Shown: piece after piece, positions 37,571-46,142 of the stretch | How the letters are laid out: each line of letters begins with the position of its first letter | How positions within the stretch are numbered: the first letter of the stretch is position 1 | Assembly: GCF_013410455.1 (NCBI RefSeq) | Contig: NZ_JACCFW010000001.1 | Coordinates: 388,929 to 452,928, forward strand | Source: Allobranchiibius huperziae | GTDB taxonomy: Bacteria; Actinomycetota; Actinomycetes; Actinomycetales; Dermatophilaceae | Reading direction: 5' to 3' | Length of the DNA: 64,000 bases | The notes under the pieces: model-generated | The model's input: the letters and a program-made list of their open reading frames with translations, nothing else | The model's database searches: none | Told to the model about the DNA's origin: nothing | Program-made: the position numbers and the translations under genes

Positions 37571-38470
37571 TCAGGCGAAAGTTTGCTCGGCGGGTATTGA
37601 CGCGAGGAGCCGTAGGACCTCAGTCACAACGCGCCTCGGCTCGTCGTGTCGGGTGTGCGCGAAGTACCACGCAGGCGGGGCGCCCTCGAGCCTTACGTAT
37701 GACACGGGCGGAGGCAGGACCGGGCCGACGAGAGTGGGGCTGACCGCCACGACAGACCCGCGCGCGACGCTGCCCAGGACGTCGGACATGGACCGCGGTG
37801 CGACCTCGACCATGCGAGCCTCGCTCATCGGCCGCACGTCGCCCAGGCACCACAGCGACATCCAGTCGGGCGGAGCGGCGGCCGATCGCAGGAACGGGAG
37901 GGTCGCGAACTGCTCCACCGGCACGGTACGACGGCCGCTGAGCGGGTGTGATCTGGCCACCAGCCCGATGCGATCCAGGGGCCACAGGCGAGTGGAGCGG
38001 ATCCCCGGCTGAGTGGACGCACCCGCGGTCAGCATGATGTCGACGCGCTGGCTCTTCAGAGCAAGATCGAGGTGATCGAAGGCGATGCCGACCCAGCACA
38101 CGAACGTCGCGAGCGTCTCGCGGACGGTGGGCGGTTGGTTGCGAGCCCAGTGCTCGAAAACCCGGGCGCCATCGAACCCGGGCACCCCGACGACCACCGG
38201 CGCGGCCGGCTCGTGGGCCGAGGTGGCGAGACGGCGCGCGTCGTCGAGCAGCCGCTCGGCCCGGACAGCGAAGAGCCGCCCGGTGCCGGTGATGGCGAGC
38301 ACCCCTCCTGGTCCCCGCTCGACCAAGACCGTCCCCAGCTGGCTCTCCAGGCGCTGGATCCGTTTGGTGAGGCACGACGTCGACACGTGCAGCTCGTCGG
38401 CAGCTCGACCGTAGTGACCTTCACGGGCCAGGACGGTCCAGCTCAGGACCTCGGTGAGATTGAGTTCCAC
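37571..38470 (-). CDS. LysR-family transcriptional regulator
   Basis: 299 residues from a GTG. The winged helix-turn-helix is at the N-terminus (LTEVLSWTVLAREGHYGRAADEL, then STSCLTKRIQRLESQLGTVLVER), followed by the usual effector-binding domain of two alpha/beta lobes. It is divergent from the lectin gene, sharing a 216-bp promoter region, so it probably controls that gene and itself. The effector is unknown. It marks the return to ordinary chromosomal genes. Confidence 0.92.
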   Translation of the reverse strand: MELNLTEVLSWTVLAREGHYGRAADELHVSTSCLTKRIQRLESQLGTVLVERGPGGVLAITGTGRLFAVRAERLLDDARRLATSAHEPAAPVVVGVPGFDGARVFEHWARNQPPTVRETLATFVCWVGIAFDHLDLALKSQRVDIMLTAGASTQPGIRSTRLWPLDRIGLVARSHPLSGRRTVPVEQFATLPFLRSAAAPPDWMSLWCLGDVRPMSEARMVEVAPRSMSDVLGSVARGSVVAVSPTLVGPVLPPPVSYVRLEGAPPAWYFAHTRHDEPRRVVTEVLRLLASIPAEQTFA

Positions 38471-38686
38471 GCTGTCATCGGCTCCGGGCTTCGCCTCATC
38501 AAAGCAATCTGGTGCGAGCTATTTCCGACTGAGCGGGCCCGCGGAAAACTGTGTCCGATCTGGAAACACCCTGCGAAGAATATCGTCCGTCGCCTCTAGT
38601 TTGAGGGCGATCAGGGAGGAAATCGGCGAGGCCACCGCCACCGTTCACGACGTTCCGTGGACGCGACAACGACACGGAGGAACGTC

Positions 38687-40825
38687 ATGGCGACACCGCA
38701 GGAGCCGGGGTCAACGTCAGAGACCGTCCACACGCCCGGCGGGCCGCGACCTGCGGATCACGTGCACACCGTCGCCCCGGGCGAGGTCGTCGCAGCCGAC
38801 GAGGGCGGCCGGTACCGGGTGGCGAAGAGGCCACCCCTGACGCTGCGGCGCACCCGCGCACTGCTCGCGACCGGCGACTACGCCATCACTCCCGGCGGTC
38901 TGCGGCCGAAGTCGATGATCCATCTCGTCGGACCCGACGAGATCGTGCGCCCCGACGGTGGACGGATGAAGCGCTTCAACACCCGCACCGAGACCTTCGT
39001 CGAACCACCCGAGACCACCGCGGAGATCGCGGAGCTGCCGGGCCTGGGCAGCGGATGGATCACGTACGCCGCGTACACCGAGGCGTCCACGAACGTCATC
39101 AGGTCGATGACCACGACGTGGACCGTGCCGCCCGAGCCGATCGCGGAGGACGGGCAGCTGCTCTACCTGTTCAACGGGCTGCAGGACAGCCCCGTGACCC
39201 AGATCCTGCAGCCGGTGCTGCAGTGGGGCGTGTCCCCGGCCGGCGGTGGCAACAGCTGGGCGTTGGCCAGTTGGCTGGTCGTCGGCACGAACGCGTTCCG
39301 CACCCAGACCCTGGTCACGGTGCAACCGGGCGACGTGCTGACCGGCGTGATGAAGCTGGTGTCCCGACACACGACCTTCGACTTCTGGACGTGCGAGTTC
39401 GTCGGCTTCCCTGACACGGTGCTGTCGGTGAACGTCACCGGGCAGTTGGTGATGCCGGTGCAGACGCTCGAGACGTACACGGTCGCCCAGTGTCGTGACT
39501 ACCCTCCGACGCTGATGACCAGCATGCGCGACATCAGCGTCAACACCGACAGCGGTGCGTTGACAACGGCTTTCGCGGCCTACGACGCCATCACGGACTG
39601 CGGTCAGCACACCGACGTGGTCAGCAACACCGCGGGGGCAGGGCAGATCGACCTGAACTACTCGCAGCAGTTCCTGAGCCTGGCGCCCGCGCCGGTGGCG
39701 TCCATCAGTCGCACCCAGGATCAGATCGATCTCTTCGCCGTCGGGACCGACGGCAGCGTCGACTCCACCTTCTGGAACCCGGCCGGCGGCTGGCTGCGCA
39801 CCTGGTTCCGGCTCGCGGACGGCCGCTTCGGGGACGACTTCACGATCGCTCCTGGCTCACCCATCGGCGTGCTCAGTCGCTACCCCACCCACCTCGATCT
39901 CTTCGCGACCGGCCGCGACGGCCACGTCTACAGCACGTACTGGGACGCCTCCAGCGGCTGGAGCGGACAGTGGTTCTGGCTGGGTGGCGACAACTTCGCC
40001 GACCAGTTCAAGATCCCGGTCGGCAGCCAGGTCAGTTGCGTCGACCGGGCGCCCGATCTGATCGACCTGTTCGTCGTGGGCCTCGACGGAGGCGTCTACA
40101 GCACGTTCTGGAACGCCGGAGGCGGCTGGAACAACCATTGGTTCCGGCTGGCTGACGGCCGCTTCGGCGACGGGTTCACCGTCGCCCCCGGTACGCCGGT
40201 CGGCGTCCTCTCGCGCTACACCGAGCACCTCGACCTCTTCGCCACCGGCCGCGACGGCCACGTCTACAGCACGTACTGGGACGCCAGCAGCGGTTGGAGC
40301 GGTCAGTGGTTCTGGCTGGGTGACGACAACTTCGCCGACCAGTTCAAGATCCCGGTCGGTGCGCCGGTGACCGCGTTGTCACGCTTCCGCGATCAGATCG
40401 ACCTGTTCGTCAGCGGCCTCGACGGTGGTGTCTACAGCACGTACTGGAACGCCGGCACGGGCTGGAACAACCACTGGTTCCGACTTGCGGACGCCCGTTT
40501 CGGCGACGGGTTCACCGTGCCGCCGGGCTCGCCGGTGACCCCGATCTCGCGCTTCGAGGGTCACATCGACCTGTTCGCCAGCGGTCGCGACGGCCACGTC
40601 TACAGCACGTACTGGGACGCCAGCAGCGGGTGGAGCGGGCAGTGGTTCTGGCTCGGCGACGACCGATTCGCCGACCAGTTCACGATCCCGCCGGGAGCTC
40701 GCGTCACGGCGCAGTCGCGCGAGCAGGACGTCATCGACCTCTTCGTCACCGGCAAGGACAACCACGTCTACTCGACGTACTGGAACGCGGCGGGCGGTTG
40801 GGCCGGTCAGTGGTTCAGCCTCTGA
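38687..40825 (+). CDS. Seven-bladed propeller lectin (PLL-like) with N-terminal beta-sandwich domain
   Basis: 712 residues from the ATG at 38687 with GGAGG upstream. Residues 1-115 are basic and polar with no signal peptide. About 115-305 form a domain with WITYAAYTEASTNVI, LYLFNGLQDSPVTQILQPVL and NSWALASWLVVGTNAF, like lectin/G1-peptidase-fold secreted proteins. From about 335 seven repeats of about 56 residues follow, each with a core like IDLFVSGLDGGVYSTYWNA; this matches the fucose-binding PLL-type propellers. Even blades (SGWSGQWFWLGDDNFADQF) and odd blades (WNNHWFRLADGRFGDGF) alternate, so a two-blade unit was duplicated. It is divergent from a LysR regulator. The ligand is unknown. 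Confidence 0.8.
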   Translation: MATPQEPGSTSETVHTPGGPRPADHVHTVAPGEVVAADEGGRYRVAKRPPLTLRRTRALLATGDYAITPGGLRPKSMIHLVGPDEIVRPDGGRMKRFNTRTETFVEPPETTAEIAELPGLGSGWITYAAYTEASTNVIRSMTTTWTVPPEPIAEDGQLLYLFNGLQDSPVTQILQPVLQWGVSPAGGGNSWALASWLVVGTNAFRTQTLVTVQPGDVLTGVMKLVSRHTTFDFWTCEFVGFPDTVLSVNVTGQLVMPVQTLETYTVAQCRDYPPTLMTSMRDISVNTDSGALTTAFAAYDAITDCGQHTDVVSNTAGAGQIDLNYSQQFLSLAPAPVASISRTQDQIDLFAVGTDGSVDSTFWNPAGGWLRTWFRLADGRFGDDFTIAPGSPIGVLSRYPTHLDLFATGRDGHVYSTYWDASSGWSGQWFWLGGDNFADQFKIPVGSQVSCVDRAPDLIDLFVVGLDGGVYSTFWNAGGGWNNHWFRLADGRFGDGFTVAPGTPVGVLSRYTEHLDLFATGRDGHVYSTYWDASSGWSGQWFWLGDDNFADQFKIPVGAPVTALSRFRDQIDLFVSGLDGGVYSTYWNAGTGWNNHWFRLADARFGDGFTVPPGSPVTPISRFEGHIDLFASGRDGHVYSTYWDASSGWSGQWFWLGDDRFADQFTIPPGARVTAQSREQDVIDLFVTGKDNHVYSTYWNAAGGWAGQWFSL
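39698..40825 (+). repeat. Seven 168-bp coding repeats with a 336-bp higher-order period
   Basis: Each propeller blade is encoded by about 168 bp. Blades 2, 4 and 6 are nearly identical to one another, and blades 3 and 5 to each other, so the strongest match is at 336 bp (for example 39863 against 40199). Blade 7 is short and mixed. This is the footprint of recent tandem duplication or gene conversion within the gene. Confidence 0.85.
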
Positions 40826-40840
40826 CGAGGTAGCGCGGCC

Positions 40841-41689
40841 TCACTCGGCCTCGCCCATGACCAGGCCCTCGATGGTGTGCTTCTGCACGATCGGCGTGAG
40901 CTGGTCGACGACCGGGCAGTGCAGGTGCCGGCGTACGCGCTCGGGCAGCTTGGCCCAGTAGCCCTCCGTGACGGCCAGGTCGTGGTGTTCGGCGTTGCCG
41001 GCGCCGGGTGCGTCCATCCCGATGACCAGCACGGGCCGGGACTTCTGGGAGTGGTTCGTGGTGCCGCGGTGGATCGTCAGGGCCGAGCGCACCGACATGT
41101 CGCCCATCTGCGGGTACTTGCGCACCGCGCGCTCCTCATAGCGCGACCACGTCGAGCGGTCGGGAAACATCTCGTGCTCGAAGTCCTCGCCGGTCTCCCA
41201 CTGGGTGCCGGGTGCGATCTCGAAGGGGCCCATGTCCTGCTCGGTGTCGACCAGGGTCACGTTGAAGGCCAGGCTCGTCAGCCGCTGCTCGGTGCGCGTC
41301 ACTTCGGGGGAGGGGAAGTCGCGGTGCCAGGGCTGGTTGTGCGCGCCGGCGAACGGGATGTCGAAGCCGACCTCGACGATCTCGTAGTCCGGCCCGAGGA
41401 TCGCCTCGCTCACCGCGCGCACCCATGGGTGATCGACCAGCTCGACGAAGCCGCCCAGCGCCTCGGGGTGCATCTCCGCGTACCACCGGTTCGGGCCGCG
41501 GCCGACGGCGCCGTTCTCCAGCGATCGCGCCTCGCGGAACGCCTCCTCGACGTCGACCCGCATCCCGGCCACGAAGTCTCGCGACAGGGCACCCTTGCGC
41601 CCGATGATGCCGTCGGTGCGCAGCGCCTCGACCGCAGCCCGTACGTCGGTCTCCGTCACGTCGGGGCGCTGCGTCTCGGTCTCGCTCAT
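40841..41689 (-). CDS. Phytanoyl-CoA dioxygenase (PhyH) family protein
   Basis: 282 residues. A Fe(II)/2-oxoglutarate dioxygenase with the metal triad HxD in QPWHRDF (His 122, Asp 124) and the distal His in LTIHRGTTNHS (about 207), plus the 2-oxoglutarate-binding Arg near 218. Family members hydroxylate small molecules; the substrate here is unknown. It is divergent from a LacI regulator with a perfect operator-like palindrome between them, and is therefore probably induced by the regulator's ligand, likely a sugar or related compound. Confidence 0.88.
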   Translation of the reverse strand: MSETETQRPDVTETDVRAAVEALRTDGIIGRKGALSRDFVAGMRVDVEEAFREARSLENGAVGRGPNRWYAEMHPEALGGFVELVDHPWVRAVSEAILGPDYEIVEVGFDIPFAGAHNQPWHRDFPSPEVTRTEQRLTSLAFNVTLVDTEQDMGPFEIAPGTQWETGEDFEHEMFPDRSTWSRYEERAVRKYPQMGDMSVRSALTIHRGTTNHSQKSRPVLVIGMDAPGAGNAEHHDLAVTEGYWAKLPERVRRHLHCPVVDQLTPIVQKHTIEGLVMGEAE

Positions 41690-41736
41690 GATCGGTTCCC
41701 TCTCGTGCAGCAGGCGTAGCTGTAGCGTTGTCGAAA

Positions 41737-41750
41737 TTGCAACGTTGCAA
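41737..41750. promoter_or_regulatory. LacI-type operator palindrome
   Basis: TTGCAACGTTGCAA is a perfect 14-bp palindrome with the central CG typical of LacI/GalR operators. It lies between the divergent PhyH and LacI genes, about 48 bp before the PhyH start and 51 bp before the LacI start, where it could repress both. Confidence 0.7.
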
Positions 41751-41800
41751 ACGTACGCCGGAAAGCGCCGCTGCGGTAGGTCTCACGAGAGGATTCAACG

Positions 41801-42805
41801 GTGGTGGGTCTTCGAGAGGTCGCCGAACGCGCAGGGGTGTCGGTGCGCACGGCATCCAACGTGGCCAACGACTTTCCGCACGTCGCCCCCGAGACCAGAC
41901 GGCGCGTGCAGGCCGCGATCGAGGAGCTCAAGTACCGCCCGAACACCGCCGCCCGGCAGCTGCGTCGCGGACGCACCGAGGTGATCAGCCTCGTCGTCCC
42001 CGAGATCAGCTCGCCCTACTTCAGCGAGCTCGCCGCGATCACCGTGCGGGTCGCGGCCGAGCGCGGATGGACCGTGCACATCGACCAGACCGACGGCGAC
42101 GCCGACCAGGAGCGTCGGATGATCCTCGGCCCGGCCGGTCGCAGCGTGGACGGCGTGCTGTGCAGTCCGTGGGCCGTGTCGCCGGCTGAACTCGTCGAGC
42201 TCGCAGCCGGCCCGGTCGTGCTGCTCGGTGAACGCGAGACCGACGGTGTCCTCGACCATGTCGCGATCGACAACGTGCGGGCGAGCCGGGAGGCGACGCA
42301 GCACCTCCTTGCCCGCGGGGACCGCGTGATCGGGGCGATCGGTGCGCAACCGCATCTGCAGAACGGCACGGCGGAGCTGCGTGTCGAGGGCTACCGGCAG
42401 GCGTTGGAGTCGGCGGGGCTGCCGTTCCGCGAGGAGCTCGTCATCCCCGTCCGGTCCCTGCACCGGCCGGACGGGGCCGCCGCCGTCACACGGCTTCTGG
42501 AGGTGGAGCCGCACCTCGACGCGGTCTTCTGCTTCAGCGACGAGCTCGCGCTCGGCGCGCTGCGCACCCTGCTCGAGCAGGGCCGCCGCGTGCCGGAGGA
42601 CATCGCGGTGGTCGGCTTCGACGATATCGAGGACGGCCGCTACAGCACCCCGACGCTGACCACCATCGCACCGGACAAGACCCAGATCGTCCGGGTCGCC
42701 CTCGACCGGCTCGCAGCCCGCATCAGCAGTCCGGCCGAGTCCGATGACGACGGCCCGCTCGACCTGGTGGTGCCCCATCAGCTGATCGTCCGAGAGAGCA
42801 CCTGA
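41801..42805 (+). CDS. LacI-family transcriptional regulator
   Basis: 334 residues from a GTG with AGAGGA upstream. The N-terminal helix-turn-helix and hinge read VGLREVAERAGVSVRTASNV and ELKYRPNTAARQLRRGRT, where the hinge helix inserts in the minor groove at CG. The periplasmic-binding-protein-like core follows, with VVGFDDIEDGRYSTPTLTTI near the C-terminus. It probably binds the 41737-41750 palindrome and represses the PhyH gene and itself. The effector is unknown. Confidence 0.93.
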   Translation: MVGLREVAERAGVSVRTASNVANDFPHVAPETRRRVQAAIEELKYRPNTAARQLRRGRTEVISLVVPEISSPYFSELAAITVRVAAERGWTVHIDQTDGDADQERRMILGPAGRSVDGVLCSPWAVSPAELVELAAGPVVLLGERETDGVLDHVAIDNVRASREATQHLLARGDRVIGAIGAQPHLQNGTAELRVEGYRQALESAGLPFREELVIPVRSLHRPDGAAAVTRLLEVEPHLDAVFCFSDELALGALRTLLEQGRRVPEDIAVVGFDDIEDGRYSTPTLTTIAPDKTQIVRVALDRLAARISSPAESDDDGPLDLVVPHQLIVREST

Positions 42806-42833
42806 ACACCTCAGAGGGCCAGGCCGACTCGGG

Positions 42834-43565
42834 CTACCAGGTGAGACCGCCGCGCAGCACGCTCTGCTGGTGGGCGGGGTTGCCGTTGTAGTCCTGTGCG
42901 GACACGTCCACGAGGTGGTAGCTGGTCACGTCCAGCCCCGGCGGCACCGGGTACGTCGCGGTGCCCGTCCGCGGCAGGGTGCCGACCGCGACCATCTTGT
43001 TCGCGACCGGGTCGAACAGCCAGACCTCGTAGTAGCCGTTGCGCAACGGCAGGTTGCTGGTGCGCACGGACAGTTGTTGGCCGGTGGACGTGCGGTGCAC
43101 GGTGGCGCTGCCGTGCACGCCGGTCGGACCGCCGGCGATCTGCGCGAGGGTCGCCGACGCGGCGACGGCGGGTGAGCCTTGGTGCCGGGCGATCGCGTAA
43201 CCGCCACCGAGTCCCGCCGCGGCGATCAGGACGGCGGCAGCCGCAAGGCCGGCGCGGCGACGCCAGGGCGGGCGGGGCGGCGTACGGCGCCCCGCCCGGA
43301 CCACCGGCTCCTCGAGGCCGAGCTCGGCGGAGATGCCGGCCCAGACCGCCTCGGACGGTGCGGGACCGTCGCCGTACCCGGCGCCGCTGGTGCGGCCGAG
43401 CTCGACCGTGCGACGCAGTGACGACAGCTCACTGCGGCACTCCGCGCAGCCTTCGACGTGGCGCTCGAGCTCCGAGGGCTCGCCGAGCGCGAGCAGGCTG
43501 AGGGCCTCGAGCCGGGCGGAGTCCTCGCCCGGTCCGTGATGGGCGCGATGGTCAGGCGAAGGCAC
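42834..43565 (-). CDS. RskA-type anti-sigma factor
   Basis: 243 residues. The N-terminal zinc anti-sigma motif is HVEGCAEC (HX3CX2C) at about residues 35-42. One transmembrane segment (GLAAAAVLIAAAGLGGGYAI, about 106-125) separates it from an extracytoplasmic RskA C-terminal domain ending GNPAHQQSVLRGG. It would hold the ECF sigma factor inactive at the membrane until proteolysis. The GTG start overlaps the sigma gene's end by 14 nt, so the two are made together. Confidence 0.9.
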   Translation of the reverse strand: MPSPDHRAHHGPGEDSARLEALSLLALGEPSELERHVEGCAECRSELSSLRRTVELGRTSGAGYGDGPAPSEAVWAGISAELGLEEPVVRAGRRTPPRPPWRRRAGLAAAAVLIAAAGLGGGYAIARHQGSPAVAASATLAQIAGGPTGVHGSATVHRTSTGQQLSVRTSNLPLRNGYYEVWLFDPVANKMVAVGTLPRTGTATYPVPPGLDVTSYHLVDVSAQDYNGNPAHQQSVLRGGLTW

Positions 43566-44103
43566 TGTCCTGCTCCCATCGTCGTCGTAACCGGATCAGC
43601 CCGCGCCGTACGTGACTCTTGACCGTCCCGACCGGCATCCCGGTGGCCGCGGCGATCTGCGTGTGGGTGAGGCCGTCGTAGAACGCTAGTTCCAGCACGC
43701 GCCGCTGGGTCTCGGGGAGCCGGGCCAATTCATCGGACACCAGGGTGCGCTCCACCACATTGTCCACCGACGCCGAGCTGTCCATCGCGGCGAAGTGCTG
43801 CGCCACCGAATTCCACGCGCGGCGCTGGCGGCCGATGTCACGCAGCTGGTCGACCGACCGGCGGCGCACGATGCCCACGAGCCACGCGGGCAGCGAACCC
43901 GCCTCCGGGTCGAACGTCGACCGGCCGCGCCACGCCGAGACGAAGGTGTCCTGCGTGACGTCCTCGGCGTCCGGCACGGAGCCGACGATCGCCAGCGCGA
44001 TGCGGAAGACGAGCGGGCCGTAGCGGTCGTACATCACCCGCAGCGCCGCCTGCTCGCCCGCCACGAACAGCGCGGCGACACGTGCGTCGTCGTCGGGGTC
44101 CAC
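43552..44103 (-). CDS. ECF (RpoE/SigK-like) sigma factor
   Basis: 183 residues with sigma region 2 (MYDRYGPLVFRIALAI and AEDVTQDTFVSAWRG) and region 4 (LPETQRRVLELAFYDGLTHTQIAAATG, then VGTVKSHVRRGLIRLR). There is no other domain. It is controlled by the overlapping downstream anti-sigma gene. The divergent secreted-protein gene at 44275 is a plausible member of its regulon, though no clear ECF promoter was found in the 171-bp gap. Confidence 0.93.
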   Translation of the reverse strand: MDPDDDARVAALFVAGEQAALRVMYDRYGPLVFRIALAIVGSVPDAEDVTQDTFVSAWRGRSTFDPEAGSLPAWLVGIVRRRSVDQLRDIGRQRRAWNSVAQHFAAMDSSASVDNVVERTLVSDELARLPETQRRVLELAFYDGLTHTQIAAATGMPVGTVKSHVRRGLIRLRRRWEQDSAFA

Positions 44104-44274
44104 TGCGTCGTCCGTCCGGTCGGGAGACTGCCCTCCGGCACCGTGGCGTGCCGGCAGGACGAGTCTGGCACCGGACGGGGCGCGACGGCGGAGGAACGCC
44201 CGCAGTGCATCCGCAACGGCCCTCGCGCCCGTAGAGCAGGTGTCATCCGTTCACGGGCAACACCCACGAAAGGC

Positions 44275-44901
44275 ATGTTCATGCGATCACGCGTCATCAC
44301 CGCCACGCTCGCCATCGCTGTCGCCGCAACCACGGCCTCCGTCGCGCTCGCGGGCCCGGCCGAGGCGAGCGCCGCCCACCGCGCTCGACCCGCCGCGGCG
44401 AGTCTGTCCGGCACCACCACCGTGACCACCGCCCAGGGCATCGCGCCCACGCTGCTGAAGGCGGGCATCCTGCCGTTGCCCGTGCCTGACACCCGTCTCG
44501 GCCTGCGCCTGTTCCCGTACCTGGCAGTCAGTTACGGCTTCCCGATCACCGGCGGCAACCCGAACCTGTCGGGTCCGAGCAGCGACATCCTGCACCGGGG
44601 CGGCATCGACTTCGTGTCGCTGCGGGGCAAGTCCCTGGAGATCGGCAAGTTCGACGTGTCGCTCGCGGACAAGAAGGTCTACGCGACCCAGGTGAACTTC
44701 GCCGCGGCGCGCATCCCCGTACTCGACCTCGACTTCTCCGGTCTGGTCGTCAAGCAGCGCAACGGCACCACCAACCTCTCCGGCATCACAGCGCGCCTCG
44801 ACCCGGCGGCCGCCGGGGCGCTCAACAGCACCTTCGGCACCGCACTCCCGGCTGACGGCAGTCTCGTCTTCGGTTCGGTGAAGGTCACGCTGAAGAGCTG
44901 A
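44275..44901 (+). CDS. Secreted protein of unknown function next to the sigma/anti-sigma pair
   Basis: 208 residues; starts at the ATG at 44275 (an ATG at 44281 is also in frame) after GAAAGG. A signal peptide (ITATLAIAVAATTASVALAG, then AEASAA) is followed by a domain of about 165 residues with SSDILHRGGIDFVSLRGKSL and VSLADKKVYATQVNF. This looks like the HtaA-like or beta-rich surface proteins often found beside actinobacterial ECF sigma genes. No anchor motif is seen. It is divergent from the ECF sigma gene. Confidence 0.75.
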   Translation: MFMRSRVITATLAIAVAATTASVALAGPAEASAAHRARPAAASLSGTTTVTTAQGIAPTLLKAGILPLPVPDTRLGLRLFPYLAVSYGFPITGGNPNLSGPSSDILHRGGIDFVSLRGKSLEIGKFDVSLADKKVYATQVNFAAARIPVLDLDFSGLVVKQRNGTTNLSGITARLDPAAAGALNSTFGTALPADGSLVFGSVKVTLKS

Positions 44902-44918
44902 CCGTCCACAGAGACCGG

Positions 44919-44962
44919 CTCGAGGCGGTACGCGGCACCCCATCGCTGTGTGCCGCCTCGAG
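44919..44962 (+). terminator. Hairpin after the secreted-protein gene
   Basis: CTCGAGGCGG (44919-44928) pairs exactly with CCGCCTCGAG (44953-44962). A second nested pairing, GCGGCAC/GTGCCGC, is possible. TCTTGTC follows. It is 18 bases after the stop codon. Confidence 0.6.
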
Positions 44963-44980
44963 TCTTGTCGGGGTGCGGAT

Positions 44981-45024
44981 TTTGCGTTTGTGGCCAGTGC
45001 TGCAGCACTGGCCACCGACGCAAA
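44981..45024. terminator. 44-bp loopless palindrome between convergent genes
   Basis: Two 22-nt arms meet without a spacer at 45002/45003 and differ at only two positions. The central TGGCCAGTGCTG/CAGCACTGGCCA is perfect, and the ends are TTTGCG and CGCAAA, so T-rich tracts flank it on both strands. It sits 19 bp before the stop of the convergent quinone-reductase-like gene and probably works as a bidirectional terminator. Confidence 0.6.
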
Positions 45025-45043
45025 CCGTCAGGCTCGGCCGCGA

Positions 45044-46057
45044 TCAGTCGGTGACGTCGAGCAGCACCTTGCCGACGGCGCCGTCCTCGACAGCCGAGTG
45101 GGCCTCGGCTGTGTGCTCCAACGGGTAGTGGTGCAGCGGCAGGCCGTGCTCGTCCCCGATCGCGAAACCGCCGTCGGCCACCGCGGCGGTGACGTCGTCG
45201 GCCGCGGCGCGCAGAGCGTCCTGGCCGACGGTGTAGAGAAGCACCCACTGGATCCGGGCGTTGGTCGAGAACGTCTCCCGGACGTTCAACGTCACCTCGT
45301 CTCCGCCGTTGTTGGCGTAGACCGCGATGGTGCCGCGCGGTCGGATGACCTGCAGGTCGAGCGCGAGGTTCTGCGCGGGCGCCACCTCGACCACGATGTG
45401 CACGCCCTCGGGCGCGATCTTGCGGATCGCGGCGGCTGTGTCGCCTTCCCGGTAGTTGACGACGTGCTGCGCGCCGGCCGCCGTCGCCAGGGCTGCCTTC
45501 TCGTCCCCGCTGACGGTGCTGATCACCGTGGCTCCCGCCCACCGCGCGAGCTGAATCGCGGCGTTGCCGACCGCGCCGGCACCACCGGCGACGAGCACCG
45601 TCAGCCCGTCCATGGCGCCGCGGTAGAGCCGGTCCGGTCCTCCCTCGGAGGTGGTCAGTGCGCGGTGGGCGGTGACGGCGGGTACGCCGAGCGCCGCACC
45701 TACGTCGTACGACGCGCCGTCCGGCAGCGTGGTGACGTTGGCCGCCGGCAGCACGACCTGCTCCTGGGCGGTTCCGCCGGGGCGCTGGTGCTGGGCGAGC
45801 ATCGTCCACACCCGGTCGCCGACATGCAGCCCGTCGACCTCGGGGCCGACCGCGTCGATGGTGCCCGCGCCGTCCTGACCCGGGACGATCTCGGGGAAGG
45901 CCAGCTCGCCGCCGGCACGGAACTTCCAGTCGGTCGGGTTCACCCCGGCACGCTCGATGCGTACGCGCACCTCGCCGCGTCCGGGGTCGGCGGCCTCGCG
46001 CTTGACCAGGTGCAGGACGGAGGCGTCGCCGCCCTCGGTGTAGACCACGGCGCGCAT
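45044..46057 (-). CDS. NADPH:quinone reductase-like oxidoreductase
   Basis: 337 residues from the ATG at 46057 (MRAVVYTEGGDASVL) after AAGGGA. It is a zinc-less medium-chain reductase: the GroES-like N-terminal domain carries ERAGVNPTDWKFRAG, and the Rossmann domain has VLVAGGAGAVGNAAIQLARWAG. The catalytic zinc cysteines of alcohol dehydrogenases are absent. It resembles zeta-crystallin/QOR proteins, which reduce quinones or enones with NADPH. It stands alone. Substrate unknown. Confidence 0.88.
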   Translation of the reverse strand: MRAVVYTEGGDASVLHLVKREAADPGRGEVRVRIERAGVNPTDWKFRAGGELAFPEIVPGQDGAGTIDAVGPEVDGLHVGDRVWTMLAQHQRPGGTAQEQVVLPAANVTTLPDGASYDVGAALGVPAVTAHRALTTSEGGPDRLYRGAMDGLTVLVAGGAGAVGNAAIQLARWAGATVISTVSGDEKAALATAAGAQHVVNYREGDTAAAIRKIAPEGVHIVVEVAPAQNLALDLQVIRPRGTIAVYANNGGDEVTLNVRETFSTNARIQWVLLYTVGQDALRAAADDVTAAVADGGFAIGDEHGLPLHHYPLEHTAEAHSAVEDGAVGKVLLDVTD

Positions 46058-46142
46058 GAGAATCCCTTCGTCGACAACGGTGTACGCACGGTGCAACGTC
46101 GGGACCGGCTCGCGTTATGCCGTGCGGCGGGTCCGGCGGACG

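Noticed and set aside
39698-40825. CRISPR-like regular repeats
   Set aside because: The 168-bp repeats are in frame inside a gene and encode propeller blades. No CRISPR array or cas gene is seen anywhere in the window.
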